Of a DNA stretch of 64,000 nucleotides, positions 35,272 through 43,942 are shown piece after piece (within the stretch, counting starts at the first letter, position 1; the number at the start of each line of letters is the position of its first letter). Made by a program: the position numbers and the translations under genes. Source of the stretch: Natronococcus sp. A-GB1 (GTDB lineage Archaea > Halobacteriota > Halobacteria > Halobacteriales > Natrialbaceae); the NCBI RefSeq assembly GCF_029688845.1, contig NZ_JARUKW010000002.1:248001-312000 (forward strand), given 5' to 3'. The notes beneath the pieces are model-generated. The model did no database searches. It was not told the DNA's origin and worked only from the letters and a program-made list of their open reading frames with translations.

Positions 35272-36246
35272 ATGGCACTGGTTAGCGTCATTATTCCGAC
35301 GTACAACCGGGAGGAGACCGTTTCGAGAGCGATCGATAGCGTCCTCGAACAGACGCACGAGGACCTCGAGGTCCTCGTGGTCGACGACGGATCGACCGAC
35401 GACACCGCTGCGGTTCTCGAATCCTACGACGACGACCGGGTGCGGCCGATCTACCACGAGACGAATCAGGGCGCGAACGTCGCGCGGAACACGGGCATCG
35501 AACGTTCACGGGGGAAGTACGTCGCTTTCCTCGACTCCGACGACGAGTGGCGTCCGGAGAAACTCGAGGCGCAACTCGACGTTCTCGAGGAGCGCTCCGA
35601 GGAGTGGGTCGCGGCTTACTGCGGTTTCGCGTTCGAACTCACCAGCACCTCCGATAGGTTTCGCGGTCTGGCCGCCAGCGTCCTCTCCCGAGCGGACGAC
35701 CGGCCGCGAATGGAGGGAGGGGAAGAACTCATCGGCGAGATACTCGCCGACAACGTTCACACGGGCGCCGGCTCGACGCTGATCGTACGAACCGACGTCG
35801 CGAGGGAAGTCGGCGGATTCGACGAGACGCTCGACCGGTTCCAGGACCCCGAGTTCGTCCTGCGGATCCTCGAGGTCGGAAAGCTCGCCTACGTCGACGA
35901 ACCGCTCGTCGTCCGCGAGGAGACGGGGACGCCGCCTGCGGACACAATCAGACAGGCCGACGAACAGTACCTGTCGCTGTACGCCGACGAGGTCGATCGG
36001 TTCGAGGCCGAGGGGTACGAGATCCGCTCGAGTCATGACCTCGTGCTCGCAAAGAGCTACTTCAGCGAGGGACGTCCCGCTCGTGGCTGCTGGCACCTCC
36101 TCCGCGCCGGGCCCGAACTCCGTCACCTGCCGGGTGTCCTCTGGTCGGCCGTCTCCGGGGCCCGACGGCGCCCGTTCCCGTTTCTCGCTACCGGTTTCAT
36201 CCTTGCCATCGCATTGATCGGCGGGTGGATCGGAGTTCGTTCCTGA
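35272..36246 (+). CDS. GT2 family glycosyltransferase
   Basis: 324 residues, GT-A fold. Nucleotide-sugar site ALVSVIIPTYNREETVSRAI, EVLVVDDGSTDDTAAVLESY, GANVARNTGIERSRGKYVAF and FLDSDDEWRPEKLEAQ (DxD-like acidic motif). The acceptor region includes AREVGGFDETLDRFQDPEFV. A C-terminal hydrophobic segment (FPFLATGFILAIALIGGWIG) anchors it to the membrane. Adds a single sugar to a lipid-linked or surface glycan; donor unknown. Start ATG 35272 from promoter spacing; GTG 35260 adds four residues. Confidence 0.9.
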   Translation: MALVSVIIPTYNREETVSRAIDSVLEQTHEDLEVLVVDDGSTDDTAAVLESYDDDRVRPIYHETNQGANVARNTGIERSRGKYVAFLDSDDEWRPEKLEAQLDVLEERSEEWVAAYCGFAFELTSTSDRFRGLAASVLSRADDRPRMEGGEELIGEILADNVHTGAGSTLIVRTDVAREVGGFDETLDRFQDPEFVLRILEVGKLAYVDEPLVVREETGTPPADTIRQADEQYLSLYADEVDRFEAEGYEIRSSHDLVLAKSYFSEGRPARGCWHLLRAGPELRHLPGVLWSAVSGARRRPFPFLATGFILAIALIGGWIGVRS

Positions 36247-36523
36247 AGACGAACGCACCCCCGTCGTCTCGACGACTCGACGGGACAGTCCCTCGATCTC
36301 TGCCTTGCTGGTGACCTGCTCGAGACGGCGATCAGTTCACCGTTCGTACACTTCCAGGACCTGTCCAGACCCAGCTGTGAAGGCATACTGGCTGTGGCCA
36401 CCGGTAAGTTCGGTCACCCGCAGCGTGCCAACCGACGTCGATCCAATCGTATGCGAGAGAGTACCCTCAGTGTCGGAGATACAATAGAGTGAAGAGAGAA
36501 AAAGCGGTAGTCGTCGTCGCCGA

Positions 36524-37876
36524 TCAGTGGCCTTCGCGGCGCATCTTCCAGAGGTCGTCGAAGTCGATGACCTCGACGTCGGACTCGTTGATGTACTCGA
36601 GCAGTTCCTCGTACTCGTCCACGTCCATCGTGTTGTCCAGATCGAAGGCGTGGAAGTTCAGGACCGTACACTGATTGTGTTCGACCGCGGCGTCGATACA
36701 GTCCATCGCGATATCGAGATCGTGGCCGATCGTCCGGGGCATCACCAACGGATCGAAGCCGTGGACACCAGTGAGATTCGGGCTACCGGACTGGTTGAAC
36801 CCGCCCGCGTAGTAGTAGTTCGAGGCGATGTCGAGCACCCGATCGTCGAAGTCGTTGTGCGGGAAGACGAGGTAGTGACCGCCCTCGAGTTCGTTGTTGA
36901 CGGCCCAGTTCTTGTCCGTGTTTATCGCGTCGTCGAGTTCCTCGTCGTCGAGGTCGGTCCATTCGGTGTGGGTTCCGTGGGCGACGATCTGATCGCCGGC
37001 TTCCTGGCGCTCGAGGAGCTGATCGATCGTCATGACCTCGTCGCGCTGGTCTCTGGTCCATTGACGGACGACCGCCTGGACGGCGTTGACGTCGTACTCG
37101 TCGTGCAGATCGCCGGCCGGCTCGTAGAAGTCCTCGAACCCGTCGTCCCAGCAGAGGATGACGTATCCCTCGTCTGCTTTCTCGTGGGTGCGCAGGTCGT
37201 CGAACCAGACCTCGGCTTCGTCCCCGGTGTTGTGGACGACGAGTCGGATCTCGTCGATCGCGTCCTGCTCGACCGGCGTCGTGCTTTCCTCGGCGAAGCC
37301 GGGACACATCCGGAACCAGCCGGGGGTCTCGTCGCCGTAGGAAATCGACTGGAGCATGTAGCTCGCGTGCCCACCGTAGATGTCTCGAACCTGGATCTCG
37401 AGGGCGATGTTGTGAGGCGTGGTCGTCTGAACGGCCACCGAGAGATCGAGGTCGTCCATGTCGGTCGCCTCGTCCAGCTCCGTCCCGACGACGGCGTTGT
37501 CCTCGTCCTCGGCCATGAGGCGAATACTCTGGTCGCCGTCGAAGGCGTACTCGTCGTCCATCTCCGCTTCGCCTTCGAGGATCGTCCAGTCGTCGTCGGT
37601 CTCGAAGTCGTTGAGCTGGTCGCCGGGCTGTCTGAACTCTTCGCGGCTGTTGTACTCGGTTTCGACCTGGAGCTCGGGCGATTCGACCTCGTCGCCGTTT
37701 TCGCCGTTACCGTCGTCGTCGCCGTTACCGTCGTCGTCGCCGTTACCGTCGTCGTCGCCGTTACCGTCGTCATCCTCGTCGGAGAGGAAATCCGTACAGC
37801 CAGCCATGGCCGCCGCGAAGGCCGTTGCACTGGATGCTGCGAGGAACCGTCGTCGAGTGTTCCGTCGTTGGGTCAT
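36524..37876 (-). CDS. Tat-exported lipoprotein with carbohydrate-binding-like and polysaccharide-deacetylase domains
   Basis: 450 residues. Signal with NTRRRFLAASSATAFAAAMAG then Cys (lipobox, about residue 27). Residues 30-60 repeat DDDGNG four times. Residues 75-220 look like a beta-sandwich carbohydrate-binding module (LNDFETDDDWTILEGEAEMD, GDQSIRLMAE, YVILCWDDG marks its end). Residues 230-440 form a NodB-like deacetylase with YVILCWDDGFEDFYEPA and QIVAHGTHTEWTD. Acts outside the cell on surface or environmental glycans. Start ATG 37876. It is the third deacetylase-like gene in the window. Confidence 0.85.
   Translation of the reverse strand: MTQRRNTRRRFLAASSATAFAAAMAGCTDFLSDEDDDGNGDDDGNGDDDGNGDDDGNGENGDEVESPELQVETEYNSREEFRQPGDQLNDFETDDDWTILEGEAEMDDEYAFDGDQSIRLMAEDEDNAVVGTELDEATDMDDLDLSVAVQTTTPHNIALEIQVRDIYGGHASYMLQSISYGDETPGWFRMCPGFAEESTTPVEQDAIDEIRLVVHNTGDEAEVWFDDLRTHEKADEGYVILCWDDGFEDFYEPAGDLHDEYDVNAVQAVVRQWTRDQRDEVMTIDQLLERQEAGDQIVAHGTHTEWTDLDDEELDDAINTDKNWAVNNELEGGHYLVFPHNDFDDRVLDIASNYYYAGGFNQSGSPNLTGVHGFDPLVMPRTIGHDLDIAMDCIDAAVEHNQCTVLNFHAFDLDNTMDVDEYEELLEYINESDVEVIDFDDLWKMRREGH
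37703..37774 (-). repeat. 18 bp tandem repeat (4 units) inside the lipoprotein gene
   Basis: Four direct copies of an 18 bp unit, gccgttaccgtcgtcgtc on the plus strand; three are exact and the fourth has one change. They encode DDDGNG repeats directly after the lipobox. Copy number is likely variable between strains by slippage. Confidence 0.85.
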
Positions 37877-38204
37877 TGCTGACTCCGGCTAGCGACAGCA
37901 ATGGTATTATTATGGAGCCAATAGGCCCCCGGAATCGTTCGGTTGAGAATCTTATATGAGTGTTAGCTCCGGAGAATACTGCTGATAGAGCCACCAGATA
38001 GCCCGATAGCCTTTCAGCGGAGGACTGTTTATTGGTGGCACACACCTAGTTCACTTTGTGACCCGCTTAGTGGAACTATAGTTAATGGTGGTTCGCTCCC
38101 ACTGTGATGTAGTTCGACGTGTGCGTGTTACCGTCCTTCCGGTCGGCAAACGATGTTGCCGGTCACGACTCCACGCCACAGTCACGCAGTGAGATGGTCT
38201 CGAG
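37877..38204. other. 328 bp divergent intergenic region
   Basis: Lies between the start of the minus-strand lipoprotein and the plus-strand asparagine-synthetase-like gene. AT-richer than average; a TATA-like tract (gaactatagttaat, 38073-38086) may serve the plus-strand gene. No coding potential seen. Confidence 0.5.
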
Positions 38205-39893
38205 ATGAATACGGAACTCTTCGGCGTATTTGGCGGTACAGAAGCGTTCACCCGGTTTCGGTCGACCGACGAGTTCGACGAGGTACTCGTCGGCCCGTCG
38301 ATAACCGTCGGAATCAGGGATTTTGGGCTCGGAACTCCCGGCTGGACGGCGAGCTACGACGGTGAAACCGGTTGCTGTGTTATTTGGGGTGAGGTGTACG
38401 TTCCCGGCCAGGAAACGAACGCTGCCCGCTGGTTCCTTGACGCCTACGAACGCGACGATACCGAGGCGCTGGCCGAGCTCAACGGCTCCTATCTCGCGGT
38501 CCTCGATACACCGGACGAGACGTTCGTCGCGACCGATTCGATCCGCTCGCGGGAGTGTTTCTACACCGACGCACCTGGTGTTCGTGTGTTTGGCACTGAC
38601 TCCGCAACGGTCGCAAAAACCGTTCCCGATCCCTCGTTCTGTCGGGACGGTATCCTCGAGTTTCTTCATCTGGGCGTTACACTCGGCGAGAAGACAAGCC
38701 TCGAACAGCTCTCTCGACTCCCGATCGACAGTCAGCTACGGGCATCGTCGGTTACCGATCTCGAGCGATTTGTCTACGATACCAGGGAGTTCGACTATGC
38801 CGGAACGCTCGCGAACCGACTCGAACGAGCGATCGACCGTCGGTCGATCCTTCCCGGACGAAAGGGACTGCTCCTCTCCGCGGGGTACGACTCCCGAACG
38901 CTACTCTCCCAGCTCCCGGATCTCGAACACTGCTACACGGTCGGCAACTCCACGGCCCAGGAGGTCGTCGGCGCCAAACAACTCGCAGCACAGTACGGTG
39001 CCGACCACACTGCGTTCGGACCCGACGAGCGCTACCTCTATGCCGACGGGTCGAAGGTACAGTACTCACAGGGGATCAAGGAGTCACTGCATATCCATCA
39101 CGCGGGCTACACCGACGAAGTCGACGTCGATACGATCTATCACGGCCTGCTGTGCGATACGTTCTTCCGCGGTCACTTCACCGCTCACGTCGACCTCGAG
39201 ATGTTCGGGAAACGGCTTCCGTTCGAGCGACTCGATCCTGACCCTGATCCGATCGACGTGCTCCTCTCTCGGTTCGGTTACAGCCAGGCGACGAGTCAGG
39301 AACTGGCCGAGCGGACCGCCTTCGATATCGATCCCGAATCGTTCGCCAGACAGGCCGTCCGAGCGGAGTTCGAATCGGTCCTCGACCGATCAGACTCGAT
39401 CCAGAACGCGCTCAGCTGCTGTGGAATCGCTAACCAGCCGTCGATGCCGTTCCACACCCAGCTCGCTGACAACTTCTTCGCGTCGTTTTTGGCTGCGGAC
39501 ACGGAACTCCTGGACTGGCACCTCCACGCGCCGCCAGCGGAGCGGTCCACGGACACCTTTCTCGAGGCGTGCAAACAGATCGACCCCGAAATGCTTCGCC
39601 ATCGACCACCGGACCGACCGCACGAGGTTACACTGTTCAACGAGATGGAACGGTTCATTCGCCGCAAGGCGCCGTTTTTCGACTCCTTCGAATCTCCATG
39701 GCCAGACCGGAAACAGCTCTTTACCAGGTACAACTTCGATCAGCGACTGTTGCCGGAGTTCGAACACGTTCACGACCTCCCCGCCAGACACAAGCTTCGC
39801 CTCAACGACTTTTTAGGATGGGTCGAGAGCTGGGATGAGAGCGCGGATCAGCACCTGAAGTGGATCGATCAGAACTCCTCTTTCGCCCAATAG
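38205..39893 (+). CDS. Asparagine-synthetase-like protein lacking the glutaminase cysteine
   Basis: 562 residues. The N-terminal 160 residues resemble the class-II amidotransferase half of asparagine synthetase (LNGSYLAVLDTPDETFVATD) but begin MNTEL, without the catalytic Cys2. The C-terminal half has a PP-loop variant, LLLSAGYDSRTLL (about residue 224), plus YHGLLCDTFFRGHFT. So it probably adenylates a carboxylate and uses free or alternatively supplied ammonia, or forms another amide. In surface-glycan clusters, relatives such as WbpS amidate uronic acids. A nucleotide-sugar dehydrogenase in the same region (48134-49507) would supply such acids. Specific role is inference. Confidence 0.82.
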   Translation: MNTELFGVFGGTEAFTRFRSTDEFDEVLVGPSITVGIRDFGLGTPGWTASYDGETGCCVIWGEVYVPGQETNAARWFLDAYERDDTEALAELNGSYLAVLDTPDETFVATDSIRSRECFYTDAPGVRVFGTDSATVAKTVPDPSFCRDGILEFLHLGVTLGEKTSLEQLSRLPIDSQLRASSVTDLERFVYDTREFDYAGTLANRLERAIDRRSILPGRKGLLLSAGYDSRTLLSQLPDLEHCYTVGNSTAQEVVGAKQLAAQYGADHTAFGPDERYLYADGSKVQYSQGIKESLHIHHAGYTDEVDVDTIYHGLLCDTFFRGHFTAHVDLEMFGKRLPFERLDPDPDPIDVLLSRFGYSQATSQELAERTAFDIDPESFARQAVRAEFESVLDRSDSIQNALSCCGIANQPSMPFHTQLADNFFASFLAADTELLDWHLHAPPAERSTDTFLEACKQIDPEMLRHRPPDRPHEVTLFNEMERFIRRKAPFFDSFESPWPDRKQLFTRYNFDQRLLPEFEHVHDLPARHKLRLNDFLGWVESWDESADQHLKWIDQNSSFAQ

Positions 39894-39993
39894 TTCCGCT
39901 TGTAAGAGGGTTTTTCGCACTCTGTAAAATGTTTATGCCCGGTTTGAACACGTGAACAAACGGCCGCAACAGATTTATCGCATGCTATTGAGA

Positions 39994-40006
39994 GCATATT
40001 TATACT
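39994..40006 (+). promoter_or_regulatory. TATA box of the membrane-bound HTH gene
   Basis: catatttatacta centred about 29 bp before ATG 40030. Predicts a leaderless or nearly leaderless mRNA and supports ATG 40030 rather than the upstream GTG at 39952. Confidence 0.55.
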
Positions 40007-40029
40007 ACCAGACGTGTGTGATTCGCAAT

Positions 40030-40563
40030 ATGCGTCTGACGCCGTTTCGAAAGAACTCTTCCTCGGACTCGAGTGGCGACGAGTCCACCGTTCAAGCGTC
40101 GACGTCTGTTAGAGTGTTCGAATACAACGAATCGTCGATCGTGTCCAACGACCGCGAGACCGACACGTCGACAACCGGAGCGCCGGCCGAACTCGAATGG
40201 AACGTCGTTTCTCTGCTCGAATCACGCAACGGACCCGTGACGATCGACGAGATCGCGGATCAGCTCTACGAAGCCAGTGGAACCGACGATGTCGAAGCCT
40301 GGGGCGACGTACACGAACGCCTCTCACAAACCGACTTGCCTGCACTCGACGCCTCGGGGGTGGTCGAGTACCGCCCCGAGCGTGGAACCGTCGAGCTCAC
40401 CGACGACCACTCCTCCGACCGATGGCGCTATCCGATCGCGCTCGCGTTTGCGGTCTCGTTAGCGCTGCTCGTCTCACCGATCGTCTTCGAGATTACGGCG
40501 GCCGTTTCGATCGTTGGCCTGCTGACTGCCTGTCTCGGGACCATCGCTACCATCTACCGGTAA
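40030..40563 (+). CDS. Membrane-anchored winged-helix protein (DUF7344-like)
   Basis: 177 residues. Residues 60-130 form a winged-helix-like domain: LEWNVVSLLESRNGPVTIDE, IADQLYEASGTDDVEAWGDV, HERLSQTDLPALDASGVVEY, RPERGTVELTDD. This matches a haloarchaeal HTH type. Two hydrophobic helices follow (YPIALAFAVSLALLVSPIVF and ITAAVSIVGLLTACLGTIAT), so it is a DNA-binding protein tied to the membrane. Its gene converges on a related gene (40580) with 16 bp between stops. Likely local control of the glycan genes; target not known. Confidence 0.78.
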   Translation: MRLTPFRKNSSSDSSGDESTVQASTSVRVFEYNESSIVSNDRETDTSTTGAPAELEWNVVSLLESRNGPVTIDEIADQLYEASGTDDVEAWGDVHERLSQTDLPALDASGVVEYRPERGTVELTDDHSSDRWRYPIALAFAVSLALLVSPIVFEITAAVSIVGLLTACLGTIATIYR

Positions 40564-40579
40564 CGCCGACGAGAGAAGT

Positions 40580-41170
40580 CTATCGAACGTACTGACCGAT
40601 CGTCAGCGTCGTGAACATCAGCAGGATCAGTGCGCTCAGTCCGATACCCGTGATGATCGAGAGCAACGGCAGTTCGAAGATCGCTCCTAGAAGCAAAACC
40701 GCACCCGCACCGGCAGCACCGATGTAGTAATCGTCCCAGTCCGTTCCTCCGTCCTTTCCGGTGGCGGCGGCCGAGTTCGTGTTCGAATCCGCATTGAGGT
40801 AGTAATCGAGCTGCCGGGCGAGCGGGCGTCGCTCAACGACGCCTCGGTTTTGCTGGTAGTCGATGATACCGGCCTTGTCCAGTTTCGGAAGGTGTGACTG
40901 ATACAGCGGGATGTATACGCGCTGGCGCTGGTCCGAGGTCAGCTCCTGTACGGTCGTCTCGTTCTCCCAGGCGGCGACCTGCTCGGCCACGTCACGCATC
41001 CGTACCGAGCCATCCGTCTCTTGCAGATACTCGAGAACCATCCGTCGGCGCTCGTTCTGAAGAATATGGAAAATCTCGTCGACCGGAAGTTCTTCGTCGT
41101 CGGAGACGATATCGGCTTCGCGGTCCTCACCCCGGTTTCGTTCCTCTGTAACGGTCTCTGTCGAACTCAT
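40580..41170 (-). CDS. Membrane-anchored winged-helix protein (DUF7344-like)
   Basis: 196 residues. An acidic N-terminus, then a winged helix: VDEIFHILQNERRRMVLEYL, GSVRMRDVAEQVAAWENETT, RVYIPLYQSHLPKLDKAGII, DYQQNRGVVERRPLARQL. Two C-terminal membrane helices (YIGAAGAGAVLLLGAIFELP and IITGIGLSALILLMFTTLTI). Same overall plan as the convergent gene at 40030, with a clearer match to the DUF7344 HTH family. Start ATG 41170, supported by a TATA tract 33 bp upstream. Divergent from the DUF1616 gene. Confidence 0.85.
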   Translation of the reverse strand: MSSTETVTEERNRGEDREADIVSDDEELPVDEIFHILQNERRRMVLEYLQETDGSVRMRDVAEQVAAWENETTVQELTSDQRQRVYIPLYQSHLPKLDKAGIIDYQQNRGVVERRPLARQLDYYLNADSNTNSAAATGKDGGTDWDDYYIGAAGAGAVLLLGAIFELPLLSIITGIGLSALILLMFTTLTIGQYVR

Positions 41171-41578
41171 CGCGTTGATCAGTCCGACTCGTGGACCAGT
41201 ATTAAAGCATGAAAATCGTCCATGGATGAACGGTTTTACTTCACCCAAATCCGTACTAACCTACCCGTTCAGACTGTTTCATATCGTGCACTGTGTATGT
41301 ACAGCCGCTGAGGCGGCTTTTTTCCTCATAATTGGGATATAACGAATCGTGTTCGGAACTATTACAGACGGATGTCCTCCATTCGCCCTACCGAGTCGCG
41401 GCTTCCGAAGCAAGATTGGTGTCTACCTGAACTGTATTTTGATGACTAGCGGAATGCCGAAAATAAAACCGGATCGTGTTCCTCATCACGCCGGGTTCGG
41501 CCGCTCACACCGGGTCGGTCCCCGCAGCCGTCGCTTATATGACCGATAACTAAACGCTCAAGAACCACAGGACCTGTA
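41171..41578. other. 408 bp divergent intergenic region
   Basis: Carries the minus-strand promoter (41198-41208) and a plus-strand TATA-like tract (cgcttatatgac, 41532-41543) about 40 bp before the DUF1616 start. The middle is AT-rich (around 41320-41350) with no gene recognised. Confidence 0.5.
41198..41208 (-). promoter_or_regulatory. TATA box of the 40580-41170 gene
   Basis: On the minus strand tgctttaatac, centred 33 bp before ATG 41170. Predicts a leader of about 5 nt. Confidence 0.5.
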
Positions 41579-42571
41579 ATGAGCGACTCCGATTGGTGGT
41601 TCTTCGATCTCACACTTGTCATCGCAGTAACCGGGTTCGTCACGTTCGGTCTATTCACGCCGATCTCGGGCGCGGTTCGAGTTCTGTTGGGGATTCCGCT
41701 GTTGCTGTTTCTTCCTGGATACGCTTTCATCTCCATCCTGTATCCGGACGCGTCGGAGGCGGGATACCGGTCGTTCGATGACGAAACGCGAGAGCCGAAC
41801 CGAGCCGAGCTAAACAACGGCGGACTCCAACCGATCGAACGGTTCGTTCTCTCGATCGTCGCGAGTATCGCGATCGTTCCGGCGGTCGCGCTCGCTGCGA
41901 CCGTAACGCCGTGGGGGATCACGATTCTCCCGGTGCTCGCCGGAACGGCGTTCGTGACGATCGCACTCGCGCTGGTGGGGATCGTTCAGCGGTATCGGTG
42001 TCCTCCGAACCGCCGATACACACCCTCGCTGTCGGGCGCTCCACTTCTGTTCTCGAACGCGGGCGACTCGTTCAGCCGCTCGGATCCGAGTACCAGACCG
42101 TACAACGTGATGTTTCTTGCCGCGTTGCTTGTCCTGGCGGCCGTCGCCGGATTCGCCGTCGCGAGCCCGCCCGACCACGACAGCTACACCGAGTTCTACC
42201 TCGAGACGGAGGAAGTCGATGGTGACACCGAGTACCTCTACGACGAGTCGCTCTCTGCGGGCGAGACGGAGTCGGTGACCGCCTACATCGCAAACGAGGA
42301 ACACGAGGAGCGATCGTACGAGACGGCAGTCGCGTTACAGGATGTGAGCTACGACAACGATAGTGTCTCCGTCGAGGACCAGGACGTTCTCACGACTGAC
42401 TCCGCAACCGTCGACCACGGCGAAACTCACGAGCAATCCCTCGAGTTCGAACCGACGATGACCGGTGACGACGTCCGCCTGGTCTTGTACCTCTACGAGG
42501 GCGAGGCCCCGGATGATCCGGACGAGGAGGACGCCTATCGAACGATCAAGCTCCCGGTAACTGTTTCATAA
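41579..42571 (+). CDS. DUF1616 family membrane protein
   Basis: 330 residues. Four membrane helices in residues 8-145 (LTLVIAVTGFVTFGLFTPIS, AVRVLLGIPLLLFLPGYAFI, FVLSIVASIAIVPAVALAAT, ITILPVLAGTAFVTIALALV) and a fifth at about 178-200 (VMFLAALLVLAAVAGFAVAS). The LLGIPLLLFLPGYAFISILYP block is the DUF1616 hallmark. An acidic extracellular beta domain with an Ig/CARDB-like pattern follows to the end (YETAVALQDVSYDNDSVSVE). DUF1616 genes recur in archaeal surface-glycan loci; the molecular role is unknown. Start ATG 41579. Confidence 0.88.
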   Translation: MSDSDWWFFDLTLVIAVTGFVTFGLFTPISGAVRVLLGIPLLLFLPGYAFISILYPDASEAGYRSFDDETREPNRAELNNGGLQPIERFVLSIVASIAIVPAVALAATVTPWGITILPVLAGTAFVTIALALVGIVQRYRCPPNRRYTPSLSGAPLLFSNAGDSFSRSDPSTRPYNVMFLAALLVLAAVAGFAVASPPDHDSYTEFYLETEEVDGDTEYLYDESLSAGETESVTAYIANEEHEERSYETAVALQDVSYDNDSVSVEDQDVLTTDSATVDHGETHEQSLEFEPTMTGDDVRLVLYLYEGEAPDDPDEEDAYRTIKLPVTVS

Positions 42572-43942
42572 CGCTCGGAACCGCCGATCCGCTAGCAAAC
42601 TGGCCCTGTTGCTCGCTTCGCACTCGCGTTCTCGAGTCCGCTGTTATGGCCTCTCTTTCTTCAAGGAGAACATTCTGCCATCGTCGGGCGTAGCCGACTG
42701 CTTTGAGGATCGACGTTCTCTCCCGTTTGCGGGGGGATCCGATACCATCTACACGAGTTGTGTTCGGTAGCGATACGGATCTCAAGCGAATACCGGTTCG
42801 TAGCACGAGTACGCCGAAGCGGTTACACCACCCGAATCCACAGTATCGGGTCTCTTGAAATCGGAATGTTCGAGACACACCCTCGAGCCGCTGTGATGTC
42901 TCGGCCAGCAAGATCGCTTCGCGTCCCTGTTCGAGGACAGGAGTACCGGCGGTGTGGCTCCGACAGTCGCTCTCTCATGCCGACCGGATACAAACCAGCA
43001 ACTATCCTCCGTGCAGTGCTGTGAGAAAGCCCACCGTTTACCGCGAGGAGGAGGTCGCCCGGACTATGCGGAACGGTTCTGTCGTCGTAAGGTGACTGTA
43101 GTGGCCGAATCTTGCCGTTCGCTCGCCCTGTCGGTACGGCGAGTTGGCATCGGATACCGACGAAACCGTGTGTGAATCGATAGCCTGGCGTTCGTGCAGC
43201 CTTTCGGTATCGGCTGCGACTGTTACCATTTCGATATCGGAGTCGGACTCCGTTCTCTCGATACTACGGCGCTACGCCTTCTGCTCACCGCCGTTTGCGA
43301 CTCGTCGGCCGATCCCACCCTCGCAGATTGCTCTCGACGCCAGTATAGACCCGTGACTGTCGTCGTACTCGAGTGTTCGTTCGTTCCGCACTCTCCGTAC
43401 GACAGCGGACCGAATTCTTCCCTCTTCGACGACCGAAAGAGCACGAGCGGAAAGCGGACTAACTCGGAGCCTTCGAACTCGACCGCTCGAACGACGGCTA
43501 CTCCCTTGATCGGCATCGAACTCGGCGCTGACTCCACTCGACCCACCCGATCCTTGCTGCGATCTTTCTTCGAGCAGCAACCAGCCCGGCCTCGCATGAG
43601 GTAACTGGTCGCGGCTTCGTGAGCGGTGCTCTACTCTCCGCGAAGCGTCGCTCCTAGAGCCGGGCTGAGGCAGTCCATCCAACGGACGGTGGTGGCGATG
43701 TCGAGGCTACAACCCCGTCGGGAAAGGGAGACTCTTCGTCACCGATTATGGAAGAAGCACCAATCGTCTCTCGCTACGAAGCTGCAAGACTCGCTCCATG
43801 GCGCCGGCTGTAGTAGGCATCTCGCTCGAGCCTCTTCGAAGAATTTCAACTGCCGCCGTCGATGATCTCAAAAACCTTCTCTCGGCTGATCGACGGGACC
43901 TCCGACGATACCGATGTCCGATGCGGTTACGAACCGGTTAGA
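42572..43942. other. 1.37 kb region without a recognisable gene
   Basis: Between the DUF1616 stop and the stop of the minus-strand membrane protein. All open frames are short, Arg/Ser-rich and mutually overlapping. One minus-strand frame (43682 to about 43038) stays open apart from a single TAG near 43270. It shows moderately halophilic composition downstream of the stop (SDSDIEMVTVAADTERLHE), which suggests a decayed gene. No inverted repeats or transposase motif could be identified with confidence. Confidence 0.5.

Noticed and set aside
37703-37774. Possible CRISPR-like array in the repeated 18 bp units
   Set aside because: Units are directly adjacent without spacers and lie in frame within a gene; it is a coding minisatellite.
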